Of a stretch of DNA of 64,000 nt, positions 44,234 through 54,522 are shown in pieces. The stretch covers positions 620,001 to 684,000 of the forward strand of contig JAQPZY010000924.1 of NCBI GenBank assembly GCA_029931535.1. The letters are read 5' to 3'. The stretch's first letter is position 1. Each line of letters opens with the position of its first letter. Under the pieces are notes generated by a model that was not told the DNA's origin, searched no databases, and saw only the letters and a list, made by a program, of their open reading frames with translations. Source of the DNA: Margaritifera margaritifera. Lineage: Eukaryota; Mollusca; Bivalvia; Unionida; Margaritiferidae. A program made the translations under genes and the position numbers.

Positions 44234-45203
44234 CCGTTGTTACGACTCTATGGTCTAAGAAAAATGTAACAGAAAGAAAGTGAAACCAACAAATCAAGTA
44301 AAAATCAACAAGCAATTTATTACTAGATAATTAAAATGAAAAATCAAAAAAGTCACTTACAGTAATGTGTTTTGAAATCCTAATAATCCAATAAGAATGA
44401 TTGTTCTAATCACAAGTCCTAAATATAGAATGTTCCGAATTCACGGCTGTGTCCTTGAATGTTATGATGTGCTAATGGTCTTCAAAGTCCTGATGTACTA
44501 GTAATCTTGATGTGCTGATGTCAAAATGAAGTATTCCAAAATCTCTGAATAAGTTCACATAAATTCCAAAATCATCAATTAAAAATCCAAAATCCAAAAG
44601 TTTATGAGCACTGTTATAATCCAATGAATATTTAAAATAATTCCTCTCTTAGAATTTGTAATGAATTTTCACAACTGTAATAGCTCTTTACAAGACTGAT
44701 GGTAATGTCAAAACTGAATAAATGTCCACCAAACATGGCATATATAAAGATTGGTCACATGACAGAATGTTCTAGAATATGAGTCATCTTAATGGAATTT
44801 TTACTTGTAAACAAAATTCAACCTTGACCTTCAAATTGAGAAAACATATTGATCAAAACAACCTAATTCAAGGACACTAGTTAAACATGTTTTTCCTGAT
44901 AACATTAAGATTTAAGCAAATATTAAAGTGAAGAAACATTTATAATTTCCCAAAATATTTATAATATTATATAAACATCATACATAACACCGTATATACT
45001 CGCGTATAAGCCAATACCAACTGCAAACTGCATAGACCCAGATCTGCCATCGCATAATGCGCTGGCAGATCTGGGTCTATGCAGTTTATAAGGACTAATC
45101 AGTAAAACTAACATAGACCCTGATCTGCCAACGCATTATGCGACGGCAGATCAGGGTCTATGTTGTTTTAATTTGGACCCAAATTATACGCAAGTATATA
45201 CAG
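44234..45203. mobile_element. Double-hairpin MITE, copy 2, split by a solo LTR
   Basis: Its left end TA|CCGT is separated from its continuation CCGTATATACTCGCGTATAA (44990 on) by the solo LTR. The right end, inverted, is TA|CTGTATATACTTGCGTATAA. Without the LTR and its duplication the MITE is 214 bp, close to the 207 bp of copy 1. Its interior is two long hairpins: 45025-45087 with a perfect 25-bp stem and an inner CGCATAATGCG dyad, and 45104-45169 with a near-perfect stem and CGCATTATGCG. No coding capacity. Confidence 0.9.
44238..44989 (-). mobile_element. Solo LTR, 752 bp, related to the Gmr1-like LTRs
   Basis: The ends TGTTAC and TAACA are inverted, and CCGT is duplicated at both sides (44234-44237, 44990-44993). 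Read on the minus strand the last part parallels the Gmr1-like LTR at 21283: GGAACATT, TAGGACTT, then ACTGTAAGT (44355-44362) and a pyrimidine-rich run to GTCGTAACA. A TATA-like TTTATATATG lies near 44740 on the minus strand. No internal element sequence is present, so unequal recombination between two LTRs left this one. Confidence 0.85.
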
Positions 45204-45205
45204 TA

Positions 45206-46680
45206 TATTAAAATCATAAAAACTTATATGTGAGGTATGGTAGAAAATGTTCTTCTGTAGCTTTGTACTCAGACTTAGAAAATGACATGATACTTTAAGA
45301 ATATGATAATAAATGCATGGAATTTGTCAACGCTTTATTGACAGCTGCTCTCTATCAGTGGCCAATCATGGCATCAACGAGGTGATTTTCATGACAATGA
45401 TTACTTTGCCCATTACTTTTTTCATTAATCTATTACCAAGAACCAGTCTAGGAGTGACATTTTTACTCTGATGCCAACTGCTATACATGTTAGCTTCCTA
45501 CCTTTTTAGTCAACAATGGTCAGTCAGGAAGTACATGTACTCACAGTTCCTAACAGTTACTGAAGGTGACAAGCTTCAATATTATTTTAGCACTGATGTT
45601 TCAAAATAAACATTAGCTGCTGAATGAAAGTGTTTCGTGTTGTCACAGAACTAAACATTATAAAACTACTAAGATGTTAGCTTGTGAAAAACGAACACGG
45701 ACTTGTAATATGGACTGAGAAATGCAAAGAGGTTAAGTTGTGATGTTTTCAGGTTAAATTTATTTTTAGTGGTATATAAAGAGAAGCATTTAATCTTTGT
45801 ATTTTCCCCATTAATCATTCAATGTAGTGCATAGAAGTCTATCACAGCTGCACATAGCTATGGCATGTTAACAAAAGCTCTATACTATAGGCTTTCTTTT
45901 TTCTAAAAATGCATCTTCCATACCTTTGTAATAAAATGAATTTATTGTATGCAAAAATTGAGAGGGATTATGGATCAAGACTTTCAATCGACATAACCTG
46001 CAGCTCTATCCAAAGACTCAGAAAATGATCGATTATTATAGAGTATGCATTTTGAAAAAGTTACTGCAGTTATCATCATTTCGGAATTCGCCTATTGACA
46101 AAATTTTGAAAAAATTTTTTTATACAGTTCTTTATTCAGAAGTAAATAAGCAAATTGCTGCTTGGCAATGCTTTTTATATTTGAAAAAGAATTTATGTAA
46201 GTAGTTGGGTTATTAACCTTCTATTATTGTACTTTTCTTATTTTCTCATTATTTCTAGTTTGGTTCTATGGTCCAACTTGGTCATAATTAACATAAATGA
46301 ACGAAAAGCCATTAAAAAGTATGAAGCCACATATTAAGAGCACTCAATGCACTTGCAATTAGAGATAGGTTTTTAAATCTTAACAAACATGCAGAGGGGC
46401 TCCGATTTTCTTTCAAATATTTGATTTTTTGTTTTCTTTACCTCAGGATAATATACTTTTTTCAACAAATCTAATGGCTATAATAAGTTCTTTTTTCTAT
46501 AAATCGGAGCCAGAATAATTTATAAGCTATTTGAGGGTTGTAAATTGTTTTTCCAAAAAATCCCAGCCCCCCTCACCCCCAAAAATTAAATAGTCAGTCC
46601 CTTATTGAAAGATATGATTTGTTCAGCTTATGTGTAATACAGAACAAGTTAAACACGCAAACAATTATTAAAACTAGACT
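45206..46680. other. AT-rich non-coding DNA
   Basis: No exon or named repeat is supported. The short C-rich spot at 46560-46580 has no evident role. Confidence 0.3.
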
Positions 46681-46681
46681 A

Positions 46682-48398
46682 TCGTATTTACCGTATATAT
46701 TGGGACAGGATAAAATAAATGATTTTTTTCCTGTCCCATAACTTATGGTTAAACTTTTCTTCAACTAGATGATATGTCCCAAAACTTAAGAACTGAAACA
46801 AATTGTGTTGAATTTGCCCCTCCCCCGCACTTCGTGTTAAAATAAGGTAGGTAAATTAAATGTTTATTTGATAATACACTGAAAGAAACTAACCTTGTAC
46901 TGTTCTCATTTATTCCTCTTTTTTGTTCTTCATAAGCAATTTATGTATAAAAGACACAAACGCATCCACTAACACATGGTCTGGTAATGTAGAGTACCGG
47001 TCGTGTGTATCGCTTATGTCCAGTAACAACATTGACACATTATTTTATTGACGTGAATATAGATCCGCGAATCATGTTTGGTTGTCCTCAGAAGTTTGAA
47101 TACCGGTATATTATCAAACTTAAAATTGGATCCAGCAAAATCACAAACAATAGAAAGAGAGAGACAGAAATAACTGATTGCTTGAAGGCACCAGCAATTC
47201 ACGCATGAACCGGTGTATGGTGCAAAATAACCAAGAGTGTATTATATCCAGGTTAACAATATAACAACATTTCGCAAATAAAAATTATTAGGAAATACAT
47301 TCACCGTGAGAGCAAATGACAATATTTTCACTAACATGGGATACAGAATGTATTCTTAAAGACAATTAATGCCGTGTATATTATTTACCCTGCAGACATC
47401 AATGCCCGTTTGTATCGGTTACGATTACAGATGGCAAACAATAAAAGACCGGGTGGTGAATAAACACAGCTGGTAGCGAGCAATAAACTCATTGTTTCAA
47501 CTTACCAGTAGGATATCAAATACAAAGTTTATTTTATTACAAAGCAAGCAGACCCTGGAAGCCAACTTTGGATTCTTTTAAGTGTGCAGATTTTTTATAT
47601 ACAAAGTTGGCAGACCAAGGAAAGCCGGCTTTGGTTTCTTTTAGCAGTATTCACAGGAATTTTGAAAATAAACTGAAACAGTGGAACAGTCGGGGTCTGT
47701 AAGTGACACTTTGACCATACATTGTGAAATATACTGGTATTAAAGGATTTGCCACAACTGAACAGGTGTCAATTGTGCGGCATGATCACAGGAAGTTCAA
47801 ATAAATTCTGTCAGCTGAATATAGGACTCTACTTGGCACTGAACAAGAATCAACTCGGCGGCTCTATCAAAGGGTTGAGAAAATAAAGTGAGGCTGCCTT
47901 TACAAGCTAAAGGATTTGCACTGGCAGATAACTGAGGCAATATTACTTGGGTATTAGATCTGGCTTATGAAAAAGGCAAATATAAATCAACTCAAAACTT
48001 TTATTGCATCAAACAGTGTTTATACAGCAAAACAAAATATAATACAAGTACGGGTTGCTCCAACTTACACGTATTTTGTACGTGGTGATAATATCTAGTC
48101 TCCTATATTGCCCATAGATTTATCAAATTTTGTTCTTCAAAAGTTTGCAGATAAGAAGACAAATGTAAACAAACAACACTGACAGCGGTTTTTATTTGAT
48201 TTATTTAATAAAATGTAAGTTCGAGTGCATTTTTTTTACCAGCTAAGCATAGATATTATGATTAAAAAGGTGTCCCAAAACTTACGACTAGAAAAAAACG
48301 ATCTGTTTCAGAACTTACAGTGCACAAAAAAATTACTTTAAAAATTAATTTATGGTGTCCCAACATATACGGTGTCCCAACATATACGGTAAATACGG
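46682..48398. mobile_element. TIR element with 'ttgggac' termini, 1.7 kb, unknown interior
   Basis: The left end TCGTATTTACCGTATATATT GGGAC and the inverted right end CCGTATTTACCGTATATGTT GGGAC match over about 25 bp and are flanked by TA (46680-46681, 48399-48400). 'tgtcccaaaacttaa' words recur inside both ends, and the right end holds the motif 'gtgtcccaacatatacg' twice. The interior (about 46810-48200) has only short open frames (47005-47208 plus, 47014-47202 minus) without recognisable domains. It also holds a small duplicated word, 'agcagacc-tggaa-gcc--ctttgg-ttcttttaa', near 47550-47640. TA targets suggest a Tc1/mariner-type non-autonomous element. Confidence 0.75.
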
Positions 48399-48400
48399 TA

Positions 48401-48925
48401 TTTATCTTACAGTAAATACAATCTTATCTATCAAAGAAACCATTTCACAACCAAGTTTGCATAATAGTAACCATTTCAGTTAATTTAAAAAGATGATTAT
48501 GATGATGATGATGCATGTCTAGAAAAAATTAACTGCTATGGCAATATGAACAAAAATTATTTTTTCCATCAGCACTTACTAACTGACCCCACCCTTATTT
48601 TTCTGTACTGTGTACATGTATACCTTTAGGCATTTAACAGTGGATTATTATTGCTTTTCATTCCATAGTTTGTTTAAGTGACTTTAAGCTTAGTTTTGGT
48701 TCCCAAATATTCAAAGCCATTTGGGCGATTATGGACATAAATCCAATTTCACAGTGTTGGCCTAATTGCTAAACACTGTCTAAATACATGTTGTTTTGTA
48801 CAGGTTATTGGCAACAAAATATTTTATATGTATTCTTGCCAACTTCTTAAAAAAGGTTAATCGGGTCAAAATATAAGAAGTTAGTAAATAACTTGACATT
48901 TGGGAACAGTTTTGCAATACTTGTC
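48401..48925. other. Non-coding
   Basis: The left flank of the dispersed repeat; 'ttgacatttgggaacagttttgcaatac' near 48894-48921 corresponds to the left flank of the hAT insertion at 2982. Nothing else is seen. Confidence 0.35.
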
Positions 48926-48928
48926 ATG

Positions 48929-49192
48929 AAGATTGAAAGAATGTAGTGTACCAAATGAAGTTGTATTTGCATCAACTTAAACTAAGCATACAAGTTTAAT
49001 TCCTACCATAAATCTTTAATATGATTAATGTTTTTTCATCATTTTCACCCTTAAATTTGGTAATATTAAACTCGTCAGATGACCAAGCCTGCAATCATAA
49101 GTATATTTCTTTTGCTGCTGGTAAAAGAATACTGCAGCATGTGCTTAGTGGAGTCAGCATAAAAACAGTAGATCCAAGGTAAATGTAAACTG
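48929..49192. repeat. Dispersed repeat, copy 2, without the hAT insertion
   Basis: It matches 4406-4665 in the same orientation. Here the sequence from 'ttttgcaatacttg' into 'tcatgaagattgaaag' is continuous, giving the empty site for the hAT element at 2982-4400. Confidence 0.65.
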
Positions 49193-49930
49193 CAGAAACA
49201 TGTATTTTCTGAAATACGTGATGCGTGTACTGTATGTATGTATGCAAATATAGTGTTTAATGGCACATCAGCACATTTCTGGCTATATAGTGTTGAGTAA
49301 AGCTAAGATTGTAAAATTATAGATGTTAACAATTGCTAAAATCCTCATGAGGAGAAACCATTCCAAACAAAATATTTTCTCAAGGTCAAAGATAAAAGTT
49401 AAAGATTTTAAAATTGTACAAATTATACCACATTTTGGTGTGTATAACGAGTACTTTCTTTAAAACTTCATTTTCTTATTTTCCAGCTAAAGCTTTTGTT
49501 CCAGGTCAATCTTATGAAAGGATGAAGGCACCATAGCCGCCTACATGTGTCACATTCACTCCCTGTGAAATAATAAATCCATTGCATGTTGCACTATAAA
49601 TAAATTGTTGACTGGTACTAGCCTTATTAAAGAATTGAATCATGCTTACAAACCTCAACAGTCTTGTTCTTTGATTGTTTATGTTAATACACTTGTTCAT
49701 TTCACATCACTCTGTAGTGTTTTATTCTGTGACTCAACTGGATATACATGTACATAACGACTGGTAACTTGCTGTTCTAAAGCTGAGCAAAGTACCACAT
49801 TGCAGCAGAACAAATATATGATTAATGTACCTGTAAATGTTCAGTATTCGATAACTGTGGATCTAATAAAAAAAAAATTATATTTATTAATTCCTTTATT
49901 CTTAGTTGAACTGAATATAATAGTTAGAAT
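49193..49930. other. Non-coding
   Basis: I see no exon or repeat edge that I can support before the tandem array starts. Confidence 0.3.
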
Positions 49931-49937
49931 TCAAATA

Positions 49938-50860
49938 GTGTTAATGTTATCATCAGAGGCACATTTAGATGACATCTTTTCTTGAATATGGTTTGTCTGT
50001 CATGGTAACATTTTACACATCGTGAAACAAAATAATAAGTTAATTTATTAAACTTGCAAATACTATTTTTTCTTTGTAAGATAAAATTGGTTCTTACTTT
50101 TATTTCTCATCTAAATCACAGTACCAGTGTATGATATTTCTACAGTCGTCAATGCTTCACTGACTGATCTTTTCAAGGTAATCAGCGATGGCTAAAGCTG
50201 TGATGTTCTAAACATACTACATTGCTTTGTCTAGGTAAATTTGCAATTTATTTACTTTTCTTTGGAAAATAAACTTGGTTCTTTGATTTATTTCTCATCT
50301 CAAATCACTGTATCTGATACTTCTTTGTTACAATACAGTGTTAATTTTCTCATCAGAGGCATATTTAGGGGACATTTTTTGTGACTACAGTTTATCTGTT
50401 ACGATAGCATTGACGTACATTATGAAACAAAATATTAAGTTAATGTATGAAATTGGCAAATACTTTTTTGGGGGGGGGAATAAACTTGGTTTTTAGTTTT
50501 ATTTATCATCTTCAATTACAGTATTTGATATTTCTTTGTGTCTATACAGTGGTTAATGCTTCACTGACTCAGCGTGGTCATTTCAAGGTAATCAGTGACA
50601 GCAAAAGCTTTGATATGTTAAACTAATTACATTGCTTTGTCTGTGTAAATTTGCAATATATTTACTATTCTTTGGAAAATAAACATGGTTCTTTGTTTTG
50701 CTTCTCACCTTAAACCATGCCAATTAATACTTATTTGTTACAATAAAAAGGGCAATGTTTAATTGACTCAGCATGGTGTTTTGAAAGGTAATTAGTGCCA
50801 GCTAAAGCTTTGATGTGCCAAATATAACTATGATGCATTGTCTTGGTAAATTCTATCTTG
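49938..50860 (+). repeat. Tandem array carrying exon-like cassettes
   Basis: Segments of about 400 bp and then about 200 bp recur: 'catcagaggca-attta' (49950, 50354), 'ttgctttgtct--gtaaatttgcaa-ttatttact' (50222, 50634) and 'ggaaaataaac-tggttctttg'. In three places a short stretch is bounded by AG and GTAATC/GTAATT: 50146-50177 (VNASLTDLFK), 50550-50587 (VNASLTQRGHFK) and a stop-containing one near 50748-50785. This could be a duplicated micro-exon or only a repeat that happens to carry splice-like words. Confidence 0.6.
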
Positions 50861-50992
50861 GACATTGAGATATATTTTATAGGTGTCATGATAGTCCAAG
50901 TAAGAATCAATACTGGACCTGAACTTTCACATAGCATCTCGTGTTTGATCTTGAATCTGAACGAATATACAGTAGTCAGACAAATCATCAAC

Positions 50993-52528
50993 ATGGGCCG
51001 TGTAAGAAACTCATACACTGCCCAAACCAAGCTAACCATCACTGCCTATGCAGAAGCACATGGTAACAGAGCCGCTGGGAGGGAGATCAATGTAAGAGAG
51101 TCTTCATCAGGGAGTGGAGAAGAAAGAAAGAAAGACTGAAGAAAATGCAGAGGACAAGACAGGCAGACAGAGGGACAAGCACAAAGTATCCAGACAGAGA
51201 GTGGAGTCCTTGAATGGGTGATGAATAGAAGACAGGAAATCTCAGTCTCTACCACAGAGACTCACTTTCAGGCAATACTGATTGCAAAGCAGAAAATAGA
51301 CTACAAGGAGTCTGTGGGCTGGGCCTATGCATTTCTATGACAGCACGGCTTATAAATTTGGTGGCACACACATATAGCCCAGAAACTTCCAGAAGAGTAT
51401 GAGGACAAACTGTTTCTATTCCAGTGATTCACCATTAAACAGCACAAATGATACAACTCTGAGTTGAGCCAGATAGGAAATGCCGACAAGATGCCCTTGA
51501 CATTTGACCTTCAATCCAACACCACTGTCCATATGAAAGAGGTCAGCAACATCAGCATAACCACAACTGTCAACAAAAAAAGTCATTTTACAGTGAAGCT
51601 TGCCTGTACCACAGATGGTGGAAAGCTTCCTCCCTTTGTTATTTTCAAGATGAAGATGCTTCCAAAGGGTGCAGTGTGTACAAAAGGGACCCCGTCAGGT
51701 GCCAGACGAAGAGATGGAAGACACATTGATGGTTTTTGGTTTTGTGGGTTTAACATTTTTCAGCACATGATCGACTATACATGGCAGCTAATATATCTGG
51801 TGGATGAAGAACCTGGGAAGACCACAGGAAGCTACTAGCAAGTTTTCTCACATACCACATTGGCCAAGCCCGAGACTCAAACCCACGAGGACAGAGGTGA
51901 GATGTCAGTGATCTGTAAAGGCGAGCACCTTAGACCACTTGGGCACCCAGAGCCCAGACTCATTAATGAAGGTCTGGATAAAGAAAGTATGGGGAAAACA
52001 GGCTGGTGGTTAAACCAGAAAAGCCTATTATGCATTCCAATGCCACAAGTCAGACCATGTAGCAGGGACCTGCTAAAGACTGACGACCAGACCAATCTGG
52101 GCATAATTCCTGGTGGTATGATATCGATGCTCCAGCCCTTAGCTGTCAGCATTAACAAGCCCATAAAAACAATGCTCAAAAGAAAATGGACTGAGTGGTA
52201 TGCTGACAACCAACACACATTTATGCTGTTTGGAAGAATAAGGAAACCCGAGATGACTGACATCTGCCAGTGGATAGGGGATGCATGGGCCTAGTTAAAT
52301 CCAAGCATCATCTTCCATGCCTTCAAAAAATCAAATAAAATGGATGCCACAGAGAATGACGTCTTGTGGGAGGACGATGATAAGCATGAACACCAACCAG
52401 AGAGCGAGGACGAAGATGAGAGCTCTTATGCAGCAATGCCAGGACTGATAACAGACAAGGCCATACAGTGACTTTTCGAGAGTGATGATGATGAAGAGGA
52501 AATTGAGGGATTTGAGCCAACAAACTGA
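50993..52528 (+). pseudogene. pogo/Tigger-type transposase (DDE_1), decayed and interrupted
   Basis: From ATG 50993 (MGRVRNSYTAQTKLTITAYA) the sequence runs through an N-terminal helix-turn-helix/CENP-B-like region, then LPEEYEDKLFLFQ. The DDE domain follows: SQIGNADKMPLTFDLQSNTT has the first catalytic aspartate, then GGKLPPFVIFKMKMLPKG. After a SINE (51732-51955) it resumes with NLGIIPGGMISMLQPLAVSI and KPIKTMLKRKWTEWYADN. The third acidic residue (LQPLDV in relatives) is alanine here, and the second block is lost to a frameshift. The C-terminus is acidic (EDDDKHEHQPESEDEDESS), as in this family. At least six stops or shifts. I could not find the element's TIRs. Confidence 0.85.
51732..51955 (-). 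mobile_element. tRNA-derived SINE, copy 3, inside the pogo gene
   Basis: The same body as the copies at 15281 and 40660, with a degraded B box (GGGTTTGAGTC, 51874-51884) and the A box in TGGTCTAAGGTGCTCGCC (about 51922-51939). The target duplication AGACACATTGATG (51719-51731) versus AGACTCATTAATG (51956-51968) flanks it. The transposase frame resumes after it, so the SINE arrived later. Confidence 0.9.
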
Positions 52529-52861
52529 ACTCCATCAATATGGCAAACCCTAAAATGGCCCTTTTAAGAGCCAACCATAAAATCAATAAATTATACTTTG
52601 ATTAATGCCACTTTTTTTGTTCTTTCTTCTATGATATCTAACAAAATGTATTGGTCATGATCGGGTGCCATGTATTGATAGAAAAGACCAGAGAAACAGC
52701 CAACCACTGGTTTATTGTAAACATTTCAAACATTATGTAACAAATGATGATCAGTGCACTACCAAAATGGCTGACTGTTGTTGCACTATGAAAACAGTGC
52801 GAAATGATCAAGATTTTAAAATGTATCATATCATATGTGCGTTATATGGCAGAAATGTATT
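52529..52861. other. 3' flank of the pogo remnant
   Basis: It probably contains the 3' untranslated end of the pogo element. No TIR was recognised. The open frame at 52665-52874 has no named motif. Confidence 0.35.
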
Positions 52862-52867
52862 GGGGGG

Positions 52868-53213
52868 GGAGTAAAATTAATTTTAATTATGTAATACTTA
52901 CCTGTCACTATTATTAAGCTTTCTCCTTTCCGCATGGAAAGACCTCGTACATGCTAGATGCACCAACTCCCTGTTCTAGAAGTTTCTTAGAACATGTGCA
53001 TTGACCCAGTCTGATCTACATCATCAACTCGTGCTCCACAGAGTGTCCTCATTCTTTTCAGGATTAGTGACTAATGAAGGACATCAGTGTGGGGTGGGAG
53101 GAGGTCATCCAATAGTGACAGGTAAGTAATACATAATTAAAATTAGTTTTACTCCCCAAAAAACCTACATTTTAATGTCAGTAATAACTAAACTGTCACT
53201 ATTATTAAGCTGA
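52868..53213. repeat. DIRS A right edge: inverted repeat plus internal edge copy
   Basis: AGTAAAATTAATTTTAATTA at 52870 and its inverted partner near 53130-53156 bound a 290-bp unit, and 'gtcactattattaagct' occurs at 52904 and again at 53192, with its complement at 58943. The last copy and its 5' neighbour (ttttaatgtcagtaataact) also match the inverse of 58945-58988. Confidence 0.8.
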
Positions 53214-53308
53214 ATTTGTCAGTAAGGAGGGTGGCTGATGGACTTTGAGAAGAGTAGAAATGTGGGAGAAAATTACTCACCTTCCAGTCCAAGCAGTCAA
53301 CTGCAGTT

Positions 53309-54522
53309 TTAAGCAGCAGTTGTCTGGGTCATAGATTGTGCTGCGACGATCGGACCCAGAGAGAAGATACCTTGGCTTTGGTTTGCTAATGACCGAAGGT
53401 AAAAAGATGAGAAGATTGTGTGTGAGCACCAAAAAGCATCCTTAATAATATCGTCTAAAGATGAATGGTTGAAATATGCCCAGGAAGTAGCAATAGCCCT
53501 GACTTCATGGGCTTTAATCTTCATGAACAATAGGTCTCTTTACGTGAGAGATGCATAAGCTCTCTTGATGGTGAGCGAAATCCATCGAGAGATAGTGGAT
53601 GCTGAAATATCAGCTGAACTCCTTAAGGGGAGAAAAAGCCTTTTCCTACCCTTCCTTCTCCCTTCAGCAGTTGCTAAATTGAATCTAAGTGCCCTAACTG
53701 GGCAAAGAAGTCTATCACTATCATCCCCAGCACAGATACGACTAAGACTAGGGATTTCAATCGGGAATGGGAATACTTATGGAAGTTGGTTTTTGGCAAG
53801 AAAACCAGGCTGACACAATAGGGAAACGGACTCATAATTTCCACTGAAGCATAAACATCCCTCTTCAACTGATAAAGCATGTAGCTTGCTTCTTCTCAGG
53901 GCTGACACAACGGCCAAAAGAAAAATGGTTTTAAATGTGAGATTTTCAAAAGAGGCCTCACTCAAAGGTTCGTAAGGTGTTTTTGTCAATGCTCACAAAA
54001 CACATGAAAGGTTCCATTTTGGTGTCAAAGAGCGAGACACTGGTCTCTGAAGCTCGAAATACTTTATAAGATCCAACAAGTGAGAATCTAAACCAATGGA
54101 TTGACCTTTAGAGAATTTAAGAGTGTTTGAAAGAGCAGCCCTATACCCTTTGATTGTGGAGGCTGAACAAGATCTCTCCTCTAAAAGAAAGAGAAGAAAA
54201 TCTGCTACTGCAGCGATAGAGGGTCAGCAAGGATTAACGAGTTTCCTAACACACCAATCACAGAAGATTTTCCACTTTGCATTGTAGACCTTGGATGCAG
54301 AGCATCGCCGGGCTTGTATGATGCAGTCAGCAACTTTGCTAGAAAACTTGCCTGGCGGATTGATCGCTTGAAATAAGTCAAGCGTGAAGGTGGAGGATCT
54401 GGGGATTGGTGTGAACTAGAGTGCCTCTGTGTTGTAAGAGAAGATTTTTCCACAGAAGTAATACTCTCTGTTTGTCGATCAACAGGTCGAGTAAATCGTT
54501 GAACTACGACCTTTGAGGCCAC
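53309..54522 (-). pseudogene. Tyrosine recombinase (YR) of DIRS A, broken
   Basis: Reading leftwards: RSIRQASFLAKLLTASYKPG (54522-54205), the core-binding part; then ENLTFKTIFLLAVVSALRRS and KLHALS (53989-53777), carrying the first catalytic arginine; then KAHEVRAIATSWAYFNHSSL and DDIIKDAF, then TIFSSFYLR (53530-53309), with the HxxR box and the candidate nucleophilic tyrosine. YR integrates the circular cDNA. The three parts lie in different frames, with intervening stops. Confidence 0.85.

Noticed and set aside
50731..51042. Minus-strand 103-codon open frame over the array/pogo junction
   Set aside because: It is antisense to the pogo transposase start and spans the array boundary, so it is a shadow frame.
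52868..53156. An independent MITE at the edge of DIRS A
   Set aside because: The inverted pair looks MITE-like, but the enclosed sequence is the DIRS terminal repeat itself and DIRS B has the same arrangement, so an element-edge function is more likely. This remains open to a copy survey.
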